A stretch of DNA of 64,000 nucleotides from JACDEA01 sp963742585. Its GTDB lineage: Bacteria > Actinomycetota > Acidimicrobiia > Acidimicrobiales > JACDEA01. The stretch covers positions 1,674,001-1,738,000 of the forward strand of contig CAVUMI010000009.1 in assembly GCA_963742585.1 (NCBI GenBank), read 5' to 3'. Positions 8,137 to 16,232 of the stretch are shown in pieces; the stretch's first letter is position 1; every line of letters starts with the position of its first letter. The notes beneath the pieces are model-generated. The model was not told the origin of the DNA. It did no database searches and saw nothing but the letters and a program-made list of their open reading frames with translations. A program made the translations under genes and the position numbers.

Positions 8137-8633
8137 ACGGGGGCGGCGACGAGGTCGGCCACCCGGCGGCGCACCTCGTCGGCGGTGACACTCAACAACA
8201 GCGCGAGCGTGTCGAGATCCTCGGCCCGCAGCCGCATGCTCATCTCGGGCTCGGACCTACGGGAGCGGATCACCGCGACGTAGCGAGCGATGAGGTCCGA
8301 ACCAGCGGCGGCCGCCAGCTTGGGCAGCTCGGCCGGATCGGCGGCCATGGTGCGCAGATCGATGGTGAGGCTGGCGTCGGTGTCCTCGTGCGAGACCTCG
8401 TGAGCGGGAGGAAGCAGCCGGTCGACGGCAACGCCGTAGAAGCTGGCCAGGCGCTGGAGACGGAGCACCGAGATGGCCCGCTCACCCCGCTCGTAGGCAC
8501 CGAGAACCGAGGCTTTGAACTCCTGGTCGGATGACGCCTCGACCGCCTGGAGCGAGAGGCGGAGTTCCTTGCGAACGGCCCGAAGCCGTTCGCCGACCCG
8601 CAATGAATACTTCGGTGCAGCCGGATCACTCAC
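8133..8633 (-). CDS. BldD-like XRE-family transcriptional regulator
   Basis: 166 residues. The N-terminal helix-turn-helix (about 12-70: RLRAVRKELRLSLQAVE ... SVLGAYERGERAISVLRLQRLASFYGV) resembles that of Streptomyces BldD closely, and the C-terminal domain aligns over its length. In BldD, c-di-GMP binds an RGD-X8-RQDD signature. Here the aligned positions read Arg125-Arg126-Ser127 and Arg136-Ala-Glu-Asp139, so the first Asp is lost and the second half is altered. It may bind c-di-GMP weakly or not at all. It lies between rsmE and hemW. Confidence 0.85.
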   Translation of the reverse strand: MSDPAAPKYSLRVGERLRAVRKELRLSLQAVEASSDQEFKASVLGAYERGERAISVLRLQRLASFYGVAVDRLLPPAHEVSHEDTDASLTIDLRTMAADPAELPKLAAAAGSDLIARYVAVIRSRRSEPEMSMRLRAEDLDTLALLLSVTADEVRRRVADLVAAPV

Positions 8634-8674
8634 GACAGACCCCTTCTTTCGCCGTTCAGTTTATGCCACGGAAC

Positions 8675-8700
8675 GTACTCAACCAACCACGCAATGTGGT
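8675..8700 (-). promoter_or_regulatory. Possible promoter and operator of the BldD-like gene
   Basis: Reading the minus strand, TTGGTT (8681-8686), a 17-base gap and TAAACT fit a sigma-70-type promoter that would start transcription shortly before the GTG at 8633. An inverted repeat ACCAC-GCAAT-GTGGT at 8686-8700 abuts the -35 hexamer. It does not match the known BldD box closely. This is a pattern-only call. Confidence 0.25.
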
Positions 8701-8704
8701 CATT

Positions 8705-9413
8705 CTACGCAGAACACGCGGCGAAGCGCCGGGTTAGACCGCGGAGCACCGTTAAGCGCACGGCGGCGGCGATGGCGGCGGTTTCGGCCCGCAAATTGGT
8801 GGGTCCCAGATCGACCGTGGCGGGCACCGCGGCCCGCTCTTCGGGGGACCAGCCGCCCTCAGGCCCGATGAGAAGAATCGGCCGTGAGATCGACGGCGCC
8901 GCCCCGCCCGGGTGGGCCAAGCCGAGCGCGGCGGGGTCATGGGCGGCCAGCAACATCGGCGAAGGTCTGAACCGGCGAGACGGTGGGCAACCAGGCCAGC
9001 CGGGCCTGCATCGCCGCGGCCCGGGCTACCCCGCGCAGACGCTCGACTGATCGCTCGGCCCGATCGCCCTCGCGCTTGACCACGGTGTGGCGGGTGGTCA
9101 TCGGCACGATCTCATCGACGCCCAGCTCGGTGAGCTTCTGCACCACCCACTCAGGTCGCTCGCCCTTGACCAGCGCGAACGCGATCGTGATCGGCGGCGC
9201 GGGTCGCGCCGCGATGTCGACGTCGCCGTCGACCTCGAGACCGCCGGTGCTGGCCACCCGGCAGCGGCGCCACCGGCCGGCGCCGTCGCCCACTGTCACC
9301 GCCTCGCCCGGCCGCAACCGCAGCGCGCGGAAGAGGTGATGCTCGTCGTCCGCCGCCAACTCGAGGGCGTCGAGGTCGGCCACGAACGCGTGGGCCGCGG
9401 TGGCCGGCAGCAT
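8705..9413 (-). CDS. rsmE: RsmE, 16S rRNA m3U1498 methyltransferase (frameshifted)
   Basis: The N-terminal part (residues 1-155) has the PUA-like domain and ALVKGERPEWVVQKLTELGV, the start of the SPOUT fold. The C-terminal part, in another frame from about 8950, has the SAM-binding knot LLIGPEGGWSPEE and LRAETAAIAA. Both are clearly RsmE. Dropping one G near 8945-8950 reads through as FADVAAAHDP and restores a normal-length enzyme. I therefore treat it as one gene with a one-base insertion. It follows dnaJ by six bases, the usual hrcA-dnaJ-rsmE order. Confidence 0.88.
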
Positions 9414-9419
9414 CCGGCG

Positions 9420-10542
9420 CTACTTGAAGGCCGAGCGGATCTTCGAGAAGAGCCCGGTGTCCTCCGGCGCCACGTCCTCGCCCCGTTCGACGGCGAGTTT
9501 GCGGAGCAGCTCCTCCTCGTCGCGCGACAGGCGGGTCGGTGTCTCCACCATGGTGCGCACGATGAGGTCGCCGCGACCGCGGCCTTCGAGATGCGGAACG
9601 CCACGGCCGCGCAGCCGGAACTCGCGGCCGGTCTGCGTGCCGGCGGGGATGACGAGATCCTCCTCGCCGTCGAGGGTGGCGAACGGAATGTGCGCACCGA
9701 GGGCCGCTTGGGTCATCGGCACCCGCAACACGTGCACGAGGTTGAAGCCGTCGCGCTGGAAACGGTCATGGGGCTGCACGCGGATGTGCACGTAGAGATC
9801 GCCGGTGGGTCCGCCGCGCGGGCCCGCGGCGCCGCGACCGGCCAGGCGCAGCGTGGTGCCGTTGTCGACGCCGGGCGGCACCTCGACCGCGTAGGACTTC
9901 TCCTCAGTGCGCCGGCCGTCGCCGCGACAATCGGGGCACGGCGTCGGTATCTCCTCGCCCAGGCCACCGCAGCGCGAACACGGTGACGCGGTAACCATCT
10001 GGCCGAGGATCGACTGGCGCACCCGGCGGATCTCGCCGGTGCCCTCACACATCGAGCAACGCACCGGTGTGGTGCCGGGAGCGGCGCCGCGACCCTCGCA
10101 CGTTGTGCAACGCACGGGCGCGCGCAAGGTGACGTCGTGCTTCACGCCGAAGACAGCCTCTTCGAACTCCAGGTCAGCAACGATCTCCAAGTCGGCGCCG
10201 CCGACCGGTCCGCCGCGGCCGCGGCTTCCACCGGCGAAGCCCTGGCCGAAGAACGCGTCGAAGAGGTCGCCGAGGCCGAAGTCGGCGAACGGGGTTGGCA
10301 CCCGGCGCCCCGCCGGCGCCGGTGCCGCGGAGACCTTCGGGACCGAAGGCGTCGTAGCGCTGCCGTCGCTCGGGATCGCGCAGGACCTCGTACGCCAGCG
10401 TGACCTTCTTGAACTGCTCTTCGGCGGCCGGATCGGGGTTGGTGTCGGGATGCAGCTCGCGGGCGAGCTGGCGGTACGCCTTCTTGATCTCGTCGTCGGA
10501 CGCGGTGCGGCTCACGCCGAGGAGTTCGTAGAAATCCTCCAT
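9420..10542 (-). CDS. dnaJ: DnaJ chaperone (frameshifted)
   Basis: J domain at the start (MEDFYELLGVSRTASDDEI, HPD motif in ELHPDTNPD), then a Gly/Phe segment, then four zinc motifs CTTCEGRG, CSMCEGTG, CSRCGGLG and CPDCRGDG, then the substrate-binding C-terminal domain. The J domain lies in a different frame from the rest. Near 10295 the minus strand reads AACCCCGTTC; with one C fewer it becomes Asn-Pro-Phe-Ala-Asp-Phe-Gly, the expected Gly/Phe region. So it is one gene with a homopolymer insertion. Hsp70 co-chaperone, probably under HrcA control. Confidence 0.92.
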
Positions 10543-10547
10543 GGCGC

Positions 10548-11549
10548 CTATCCCTCAGTCAGGTGGCGGCCGAGCCGCTGGCTGACGACGGCGACAGCGG
10601 CCATCGCTTGCCGGTAATTCATTCGAGTGGGGCCGAGGACACCGATGGTTCCGCCCAGCTCGCCTTCGAGTTGGTAAGGCGCCACGATCACCGAGCACTC
10701 GGCCAGCGGCACCAAGCCGTGCTCGACACCGATGGCCACCGACAGACCGCGGTCCATGACGTCACGCAGCAGCGAAACCACGACGTACTGCTTCTCCAGA
10801 GTGTCGAGCACCTGGCGAACGGTATCGACCGCGTCGAAGGCGGCGGCCATGCGCGACGCGCCGCCGACGAAGACGTGGTCGGGCTCCTCGTCGTGCGAAC
10901 GCGACAGTGCGCGGTAGCAGTCGGCGACGATGGCGTCGGCGACCGCATCGCCGGTGGACGTCGCGGGCGGGATCGTTGTGAAGGTCTTGCCGATGAGCGT
11001 TCGGGCGAGATGGACGCCGGCGGCGGCGATGCGCTCATCGCCGCTGTCCTCGGCCAGATCGATCGAGCGCTTCTCGATCACCCCGTTGCCGAGGACGACG
11101 ACGAGGAGCGCGACGCGCGGGCCGAGGCCGACCAGCTGCACGGCTCGCACCGTGGCGGCTTCATGCGATGGCCCGACGACCACCGCGGCGTAGTCGGTGA
11201 GGCTCGACAGCAGCTGGCTGGTGTCGTGCAGCATCTCTTCGATCTCGCCGTGGGCGCGGTTGAAGAAGTCGCGGATGCGCTGGCGCTGCACCGGCTCAAG
11301 GGTGCCGCTCGGCGCCAGCTGGTCGACGAAGAAGCGGTACCCCTTGTCAGTGGGGATCCGGCCCGCGCTGGTGTGGGGATGGGTGAGGTAGCCCTCCCGC
11401 TCGAGCACCACCATGTCGTTGCGGACGGTGGCCGAGGAGACCTCGATCCCGCTGGCCCGGACCACGTGCGCGGACCCGACCGGCTGGGCGGTCTCGATGT
11501 ACCCCTCCACGACCGCACGGAGGACCGCGGCTTTGCGTTCGTCGAGCAT
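10548..11549 (-). CDS. hrcA: HrcA heat-shock repressor
   Basis: 333 residues from ATG 11549. The winged helix at the N-terminus (RKAAVLRAVVEGYIETAQPVGS, then ATVRNDMVVLEREGYL, then HTSAGRIPTDKGYRFFVD) and the C-terminal RMNYRQAM are diagnostic. HrcA binds CIRCE elements and represses chaperone genes. A GTG at 11558 would add MPT but it lies inside the CIRCE operator, so ATG 11549 is preferred. No Shine-Dalgarno site is visible because the operator fills the space. dnaJ follows after five bases. Confidence 0.95.
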   Translation of the reverse strand: MLDERKAAVLRAVVEGYIETAQPVGSAHVVRASGIEVSSATVRNDMVVLEREGYLTHPHTSAGRIPTDKGYRFFVDQLAPSGTLEPVQRQRIRDFFNRAHGEIEEMLHDTSQLLSSLTDYAAVVVGPSHEAATVRAVQLVGLGPRVALLVVVLGNGVIEKRSIDLAEDSGDERIAAAGVHLARTLIGKTFTTIPPATSTGDAVADAIVADCYRALSRSHDEEPDHVFVGGASRMAAAFDAVDTVRQVLDTLEKQYVVVSLLRDVMDRGLSVAIGVEHGLVPLAECSVIVAPYQLEGELGGTIGVLGPTRMNYRQAMAAVAVVSQRLGRHLTEG

Positions 11550-11551
11550 GG

Positions 11552-11578
11552 TTGGCACTCGATGATACCGAGTGCTAG
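11552..11578. promoter_or_regulatory. CIRCE operator (HrcA binding site)
   Basis: TTGGCACTC, nine bases, GAGTGCTAG. The consensus is TTAGCACTC-N9-GAGTGCTAA; each arm differs by at most one base and the spacing is exact. It ends two bases before the hrcA ATG and contains the TAG stop of the upstream minus-strand gene (11575-11577). It indicates autoregulation of hrcA-dnaJ-rsmE. Confidence 0.93.
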
Positions 11579-12204
11579 TGCCTATCCCCGGCTGGTGGCT
11601 GTTTCTTCTCCGCCGGCGTGCCTATGGCGTCGCCGAGCGAGCTGATCTCGCTCCGCAAGCCGGCAAGCCGGTCACGAAGGGCCGAGGCATCGGGTGAAAA
11701 GTCGACAGGCACCCGGCGACGCGCCGGTGCGGGGGGCCGGGCCGGCCGCCGCGGTGGTGCCGGCGCCGGTTCCGGCGGTGATAGTGCCGGAGCTGGTTGG
11801 GGCCGAGGCGGCGGCTGCGCCACGACCGGTGCGGGAGCCGGTTGGACCGGAGGCGGCACCACGGCGCGCGTCACCGGGATCGGCTGGGTGGTGGGCGGAG
11901 GCGCCGGCGGCGCAGGACGCGGCAACGAAGGCGGCCCGCTCGGCGTCCGGCTCATCGAGAAATCGGCGAGCACCAGATCGTCGGGCCGGCGGCGGTCGGG
12001 CGTGGCCTCGGCCAGGACCTCGGTCTCCATCGGCCGCTTGGCGGTGAACGCAATCGGGCCCCGCGCCCAGACCGCCGGGCAGCCGTTGAACCGGCCGGTG
12101 CAGACCACGCCACACCGCGGACACGAGCACGTCGAGCTGCCCGCCACCATCGGATGCGCGCAACCCTCGTGGATCTGCGGACCGAACTCATGACACCACC
12201 CCAC
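11575..12204 (-). CDS. Hypothetical protein: Cys-rich N-terminus and Pro-rich linker
   Basis: 209 residues. Residues 1-45 hold seven cysteines (CHEFGPQIHEGC, CSCPRCGVVC, GC), likely one or two metal-binding sites. A middle part is followed by a very Pro/Ala-rich region (about 90-160) and a final short helix (ALRDRLAGLRSEISSLGDAIG). No family recognised. The stop codon lies within the CIRCE element, so the hrcA promoter must lie inside this gene or further upstream. Confidence 0.55.
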   Translation of the reverse strand: MGWCHEFGPQIHEGCAHPMVAGSSTCSCPRCGVVCTGRFNGCPAVWARGPIAFTAKRPMETEVLAEATPDRRRPDDLVLADFSMSRTPSGPPSLPRPAPPAPPPTTQPIPVTRAVVPPPVQPAPAPVVAQPPPRPQPAPALSPPEPAPAPPRRPARPPAPARRRVPVDFSPDASALRDRLAGLRSEISSLGDAIGTPAEKKQPPAGDRH

Positions 12205-12235
12205 GGAGCGCCATGGTACGAGACTGCCGCGCCGA

Positions 12236-14635
12236 TTAGGAGACGGCGATGACCGCGTTGCCGGCGGGAACGTTGATCACCAGCGCGCCGTCGGCAACCG
12301 AGCGGGCCACCGGCGCACCGTTGATGCGGACCGTGGGGATCGCCGCCCAGGCCCCACTGAGGCGTAGTTGGAACGGGCGGTCGGCGGTCACCTGGCCGTT
12401 GATCGGCGCCGTCGTTCTGATGGCCATCCGGGTGAGGTCCAGCGCGACCCGGGTGGCGCCGGTGAGTGAGAACGTGAAGCCGTTGGTGGTCGGCGGCGTC
12501 GGGGTTAGTGGATTGGTGAGCCAGCTCTGGCCGACCATGACGAAGGGGCCCGCTTGACCGAGCGCGACCGGCCCGCCCGCCTCCGGCACATTGATGACCG
12601 GCGGCGCGGGGATGGCCAGCGACCGACCATCGAAGCGGGCCACCCCATTGACCGGATCGGCCGGTGTCAGCTGGCTCATCCAGTAGGCGTGGTCGAAGTC
12701 GAAGTTCAGGCCGAGGGTCGGGCGAACCCGCGACGGGCCGGTCTCGACCGTCTCCTCGAACGGCATGTCCCGGATGTAGGTGACGCGCGCCGGGTTGCGG
12801 TCGCGGCGGAACCGGTCGAGGTACCGCGCGCCCTCAGCCCATTCGTCGACGATCGGGTGGGTGTAGTGCTCGTAGGTCGGGAACAGGTAGTAGCGGTAGC
12901 GGTACCCGAGCTCTTGCAGCCGGTTGACTTGCACGGTCACGCCGCTGACCGGCACCAGTTCGTCGATGGCGCCTTGATAAATCGCCATCGGGACGTTGCG
13001 GAGGTTCTCGAGGAGACGGAACGTGTGCTGCGTGCGCGGGTCGCTGTCGTTGGTGGCGATGTAGCACGGCGTGTAGTCGGCGAAGTCCTCGAAGTACAGA
13101 TCGTCGCAACCGGGGACGTCGACTCCCGTCCACGCCCCTTCGGTCAGCGGGCCCTCCACCGGATAGGCGCCGGCGAAGCGATCGGGATAGAGGATCGGGA
13201 ACAACCACGACGCCCAACCACCCATCGAGTGCCCGGAGACGTAGACCCGGTCGGCATCGACCGGGAACGACGCCGTCGCGTCAGCCCACACCTCGTTGAC
13301 GTCGACCATCCCCTCGCCGAGGTACCACGTCGAGGTACCGCGGCCGCGCGGTGCGAAGACGAACCCGCCATGACCGTCGCCCTGATCGCGCATGATCCGC
13401 GGCGAGACGGTGGCACCCGAGTGAGCCTTGCCGCCGCGCCAATGCATCCAGAACGTGGCCGGCAACGGCCGGCGCGTCCCGTCGTAGCGAAGCGGGACGT
13501 ACACGCCGTAGTGCTGCAGGACGCCGTCGTTGCCACCTTCGGTCGAGATGGCGGGTGAGGACTCGAATATGCGCTCGTAGTAGCCACCGGGCACCAGGCC
13601 GATCCGCTCGGTGACGCCGGCCTGGGAGTCGGACGCGTCGATCGAGGCGAAGAACGGGTCGATGGTGCCCGCGCCAAGCGCGAGCGCCTGTTGCTTGTCG
13701 AACCAGGTGCGGACCGGCTCGTTCGGCCGGAACGCGACGTTGGCGATACGCGCACCGCCGGGTGCATCGGCGAGCGCAGCGAAGGATCGCCGGTCGGGCG
13801 CGGGCTTGCCGGTGGCCACCGCCAGTGAGATGGCGCCGCCCGCGCCTTCGAGCAACCGGCGCGGGAAGCGGGCCTCGACGGCGTTGTCGTAGCCCGTCGG
13901 GTTGGTGGCCGCGGTCGCGGTGGTCGTGATCAGCGCGCCGGTGCGCAGGTCGGCGACGGTGACGGTGCTGCCAACGACGATCGCGGCCACATCAGCCTTT
14001 GCGGTGCTGAGGTTGGAAGCGAACGGAACGCCGCGTGCCGCGGCCCCGGGTGCGGTGTCAGCCAGAACCAGCACCGCGGGCTGGTCGGCGGCGGTCATCG
14101 TGGTCGTGCGCACGAGAAGGTGGACGTCCTGCTCGGTCACCGCGACCCGCACCTCGTGAATGTCAGCTGCGGGCACGAAGCCGGCGTCGCCGTACTGCTC
14201 GGATGCCGAGAGCGGGTAGTCCACGGGCACGCCGAGCTCATCGAACGGGTCGATCTGGCCAAGGGGCTCGAGGCGGTAGGTCTCGGGCAGGATCCTGGCC
14301 AGCAGGTCGATCAGCTGCTGGCGGTCGGTGTCGTTGCCGTTGTCCGGGCCGTAGGCGTCGAAGAGATGATCGGAGTACACGTACTCGCCGGCTGAGAACG
14401 CTCCCGCGCCGGCGAACCGAGTGGCCGCTCCGATCCAGTCGCCGAGCTGGCCGTCGACCCGGTGCACGCTCGGCGTCCGAACGTCCACCGCCGTTCGGGT
14501 TACCTCACCCGGACGCAAGGACGGGTGCAGGACCGGCGCCTCAGGGACGGCGACGGGCGCGGCGGCGCGAACGGGTGTCGCCATCCCAGCCGAAGCCACG
14601 ACGGCGGCCAGAAGGCAGAGCAGCCGACGGGGCAC
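12236..14635 (-). CDS. Secreted alpha/beta-hydrolase (S9/esterase-like) with N-terminal domain
   Basis: 799 residues. A signal peptide is clear (MPRRLLCLLAAVVASAG, cleavage near VRAAA at about 25). Residues about 55-300 form an unrecognised beta-rich domain beginning VDGQLGDWIG, which resembles the start of CBM9-like domains. Residues about 370-620 are an alpha/beta hydrolase: YVSGHSMGGWASW places the nucleophile at Ser470, with a likely acid at Asp558 (GAIDELVPV) and His590/593. A beta-rich C-terminal region follows. Related to prolyl oligopeptidase or polyhydroxybutyrate-depolymerase-type esterases; substrate unknown. Confidence 0.75.
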   Translation of the reverse strand: MPRRLLCLLAAVVASAGMATPVRAAAPVAVPEAPVLHPSLRPGEVTRTAVDVRTPSVHRVDGQLGDWIGAATRFAGAGAFSAGEYVYSDHLFDAYGPDNGNDTDRQQLIDLLARILPETYRLEPLGQIDPFDELGVPVDYPLSASEQYGDAGFVPAADIHEVRVAVTEQDVHLLVRTTTMTAADQPAVLVLADTAPGAAARGVPFASNLSTAKADVAAIVVGSTVTVADLRTGALITTTATAATNPTGYDNAVEARFPRRLLEGAGGAISLAVATGKPAPDRRSFAALADAPGGARIANVAFRPNEPVRTWFDKQQALALGAGTIDPFFASIDASDSQAGVTERIGLVPGGYYERIFESSPAISTEGGNDGVLQHYGVYVPLRYDGTRRPLPATFWMHWRGGKAHSGATVSPRIMRDQGDGHGGFVFAPRGRGTSTWYLGEGMVDVNEVWADATASFPVDADRVYVSGHSMGGWASWLFPILYPDRFAGAYPVEGPLTEGAWTGVDVPGCDDLYFEDFADYTPCYIATNDSDPRTQHTFRLLENLRNVPMAIYQGAIDELVPVSGVTVQVNRLQELGYRYRYYLFPTYEHYTHPIVDEWAEGARYLDRFRRDRNPARVTYIRDMPFEETVETGPSRVRPTLGLNFDFDHAYWMSQLTPADPVNGVARFDGRSLAIPAPPVINVPEAGGPVALGQAGPFVMVGQSWLTNPLTPTPPTTNGFTFSLTGATRVALDLTRMAIRTTAPINGQVTADRPFQLRLSGAWAAIPTVRINGAPVARSVADGALVINVPAGNAVIAVS

Positions 14636-14682
14636 AACTGCTTATGTTCACCTCGCGACGCCCAGGATCCTTGTCAGGCCAC

Positions 14683-14691
14683 TGGTAACGT
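14683..14691 (+). promoter_or_regulatory. Extended -10 promoter for the Wzz-like gene
   Basis: TGGTAACGT fits the extended -10 form TGn-TAnnnT. The predicted transcript start, about seven bases later, falls at or just before the TTG start at 14700, so the mRNA would be nearly leaderless, in line with the lack of a Shine-Dalgarno site. The same 11-mer ACTGGTAACGT precedes the tRNA-Ala gene. Confidence 0.4.
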
Positions 14692-14699
14692 CGCCTCGA

Positions 14700-16232
14700 T
14701 TGCTCACCAACGCTGCGTCCACGCTGCGCGCCGGAGCCCAGGTGCTGCTGCGCAGGAAATGGCTGATCATCGTCGCGGTCGGCGTCGCGGTCACCGTCGG
14801 GGTGTTGCTCTCGACCTTGTCGACCAAGGTTTACGCCGCCACTGCGGAGATCGTCGTGGGCACGCAAGGCGGTGGTGAGACCGAGACCGTCGCCACCCAC
14901 GTTGAGATTCTGAAATCAGAGCCAGTCGCCGTCGAGGTATCGCGCCAGTTGGGCGAAGCGGCACAAGTGGTGTCGGCGATCCGCATCAAGCCGAAGGCTG
15001 GGACGCGAATCATCAGGATCACCACCGAGAGCTCTGAGCGGGGCGTGGCCCGGCGGGCGGCGAACACGTTCGCTGGTGTCTACATCGAGAACCGACGACT
15101 GGCCGCGGTCAACGGCGTTCAGGAGACGGGCCGCGTGCTACTGCAACGGGTGCAGCAAGCCAAGGCGCAGCTCGACGATATCGACAGCCGGATGGCCGCG
15201 GCGGGTAGGACCGCGGCCGAGCTTCAAGCCCTGCGCAACCAGCGCGACACGATCGCCGCGCAGCACGCCCTCTTCCAGCAGCGCTACGACCAGTCGGTGA
15301 ACGCGCCGCCCGCGGTGACCAACTCCGTCGAGGTCCTCCGGGAGGCGACGGTGCCCAGCGATCCGATCCGCCCGCGCCCGGTTCGCAACGCGTTGCTGGC
15401 ATTGGTGCTCGGACTCCTCGTGGGCGCCGCGGCCGCGTTCATGTTCGAGTTCTTCGCTGACCGGGTCAAGACCATCGAGGACGTCGAGCGTCAGGCCAAC
15501 GGCAAGGAGATCCTCGGCACGATTCCCATCGATCCCGAGTGGGTCGACACCGAAACGACTCGCCTCGTCACGCTGGAGCCGGACTCGGCGGCGAGCGACG
15601 CTTACCGATCCCTGAGTACGAGCTTGCAGTTCATCGGGATGCGCCGGCCACTGCGCACGCTGCTCTTCACCAGCCCGATGTCCGGTGAGGGCGCGAGCAC
15701 GACGCTGGCCAATCTGGCCGTGACCTTGGCCCGGTCGGGCCGGCGCGTGGTGTGCGTCGATTGTGACCTTCGCCGTCCCCGCCTCCATGAGTTCTTCGGG
15801 CTTCCCACGACGATCGGGTTCACGTCGGTGCTCCTCGGTGACCATCCGATGTCGGTCTCGCTCCAGACCGTTCCCCTTCCCGACGGCGCGTCACTCCGGC
15901 TGCTCGCCTCCGGACCATTGCCTCCCGACCCCGACGACCTGTTCGGGACGGCCCGGGTCGCCGAGCTGCTCACCGCGGTCAGCGCCGACGCCGATGTCGT
16001 GCTGATCGACGCGCCCGCGCTGCTGGCCGCGGGCGATGCAGCCGCGCTCGCCACGCGCGTCGCCGGCGTGGTGGTCGTGGCCACCGCCGACCTCACCGCC
16101 GGGCGCGACCTGAACCGCGCGCTCGACATGCTCGATAACGCCGGTGCCAACGCGCTCGGCATCGTCCTCAACGGCGTGTCTGATCCCGGCGAGGACGCCC
16201 GGTACGAGTCGCCGCGGGAAGTGCCCGCGTAG
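14700..16232 (+). CDS. Wzz/BY-kinase-like polysaccharide co-polymerase lacking the Walker A lysine
   Basis: 510 residues from TTG 14700; starts further upstream would cross the divergent hydrolase gene. Two membrane helices (about 21-41 and 230-250) bracket a Wzz-type extracytoplasmic domain with a coiled-coil part (145-195). The cytoplasmic half looks like a BY-kinase: Walker A-prime VVCVDCDLRRP (350-360) and Walker B VVLIDAPA (433-440) are present, but the P-loop reads SPMSGEGAST (325-334) with Ala332 where Lys is expected. There is no C-terminal tyrosine cluster. Probably a non-kinase chain-length regulator; neighbours include a UDP-sugar dehydrogenase. Confidence 0.8.
   Translation: MLTNAASTLRAGAQVLLRRKWLIIVAVGVAVTVGVLLSTLSTKVYAATAEIVVGTQGGGETETVATHVEILKSEPVAVEVSRQLGEAAQVVSAIRIKPKAGTRIIRITTESSERGVARRAANTFAGVYIENRRLAAVNGVQETGRVLLQRVQQAKAQLDDIDSRMAAAGRTAAELQALRNQRDTIAAQHALFQQRYDQSVNAPPAVTNSVEVLREATVPSDPIRPRPVRNALLALVLGLLVGAAAAFMFEFFADRVKTIEDVERQANGKEILGTIPIDPEWVDTETTRLVTLEPDSAASDAYRSLSTSLQFIGMRRPLRTLLFTSPMSGEGASTTLANLAVTLARSGRRVVCVDCDLRRPRLHEFFGLPTTIGFTSVLLGDHPMSVSLQTVPLPDGASLRLLASGPLPPDPDDLFGTARVAELLTAVSADADVVLIDAPALLAAGDAAALATRVAGVVVVATADLTAGRDLNRALDMLDNAGANALGIVLNGVSDPGEDARYESPREVPA

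Noticed and set aside
8937..8956. Programmed frameshift in rsmE (or dnaJ, holA)
   Set aside because: No slippery sequence common to the sites, and the same one-base excess occurs in many unrelated genes.
11550..11558. GTG start for hrcA
   Set aside because: It lies inside the CIRCE operator; the conserved start is the ATG at 11549.
14421..14699. Longer N-terminus of the Wzz-like protein
   Set aside because: It would overlap the divergent hydrolase signal-peptide region and is low-complexity.
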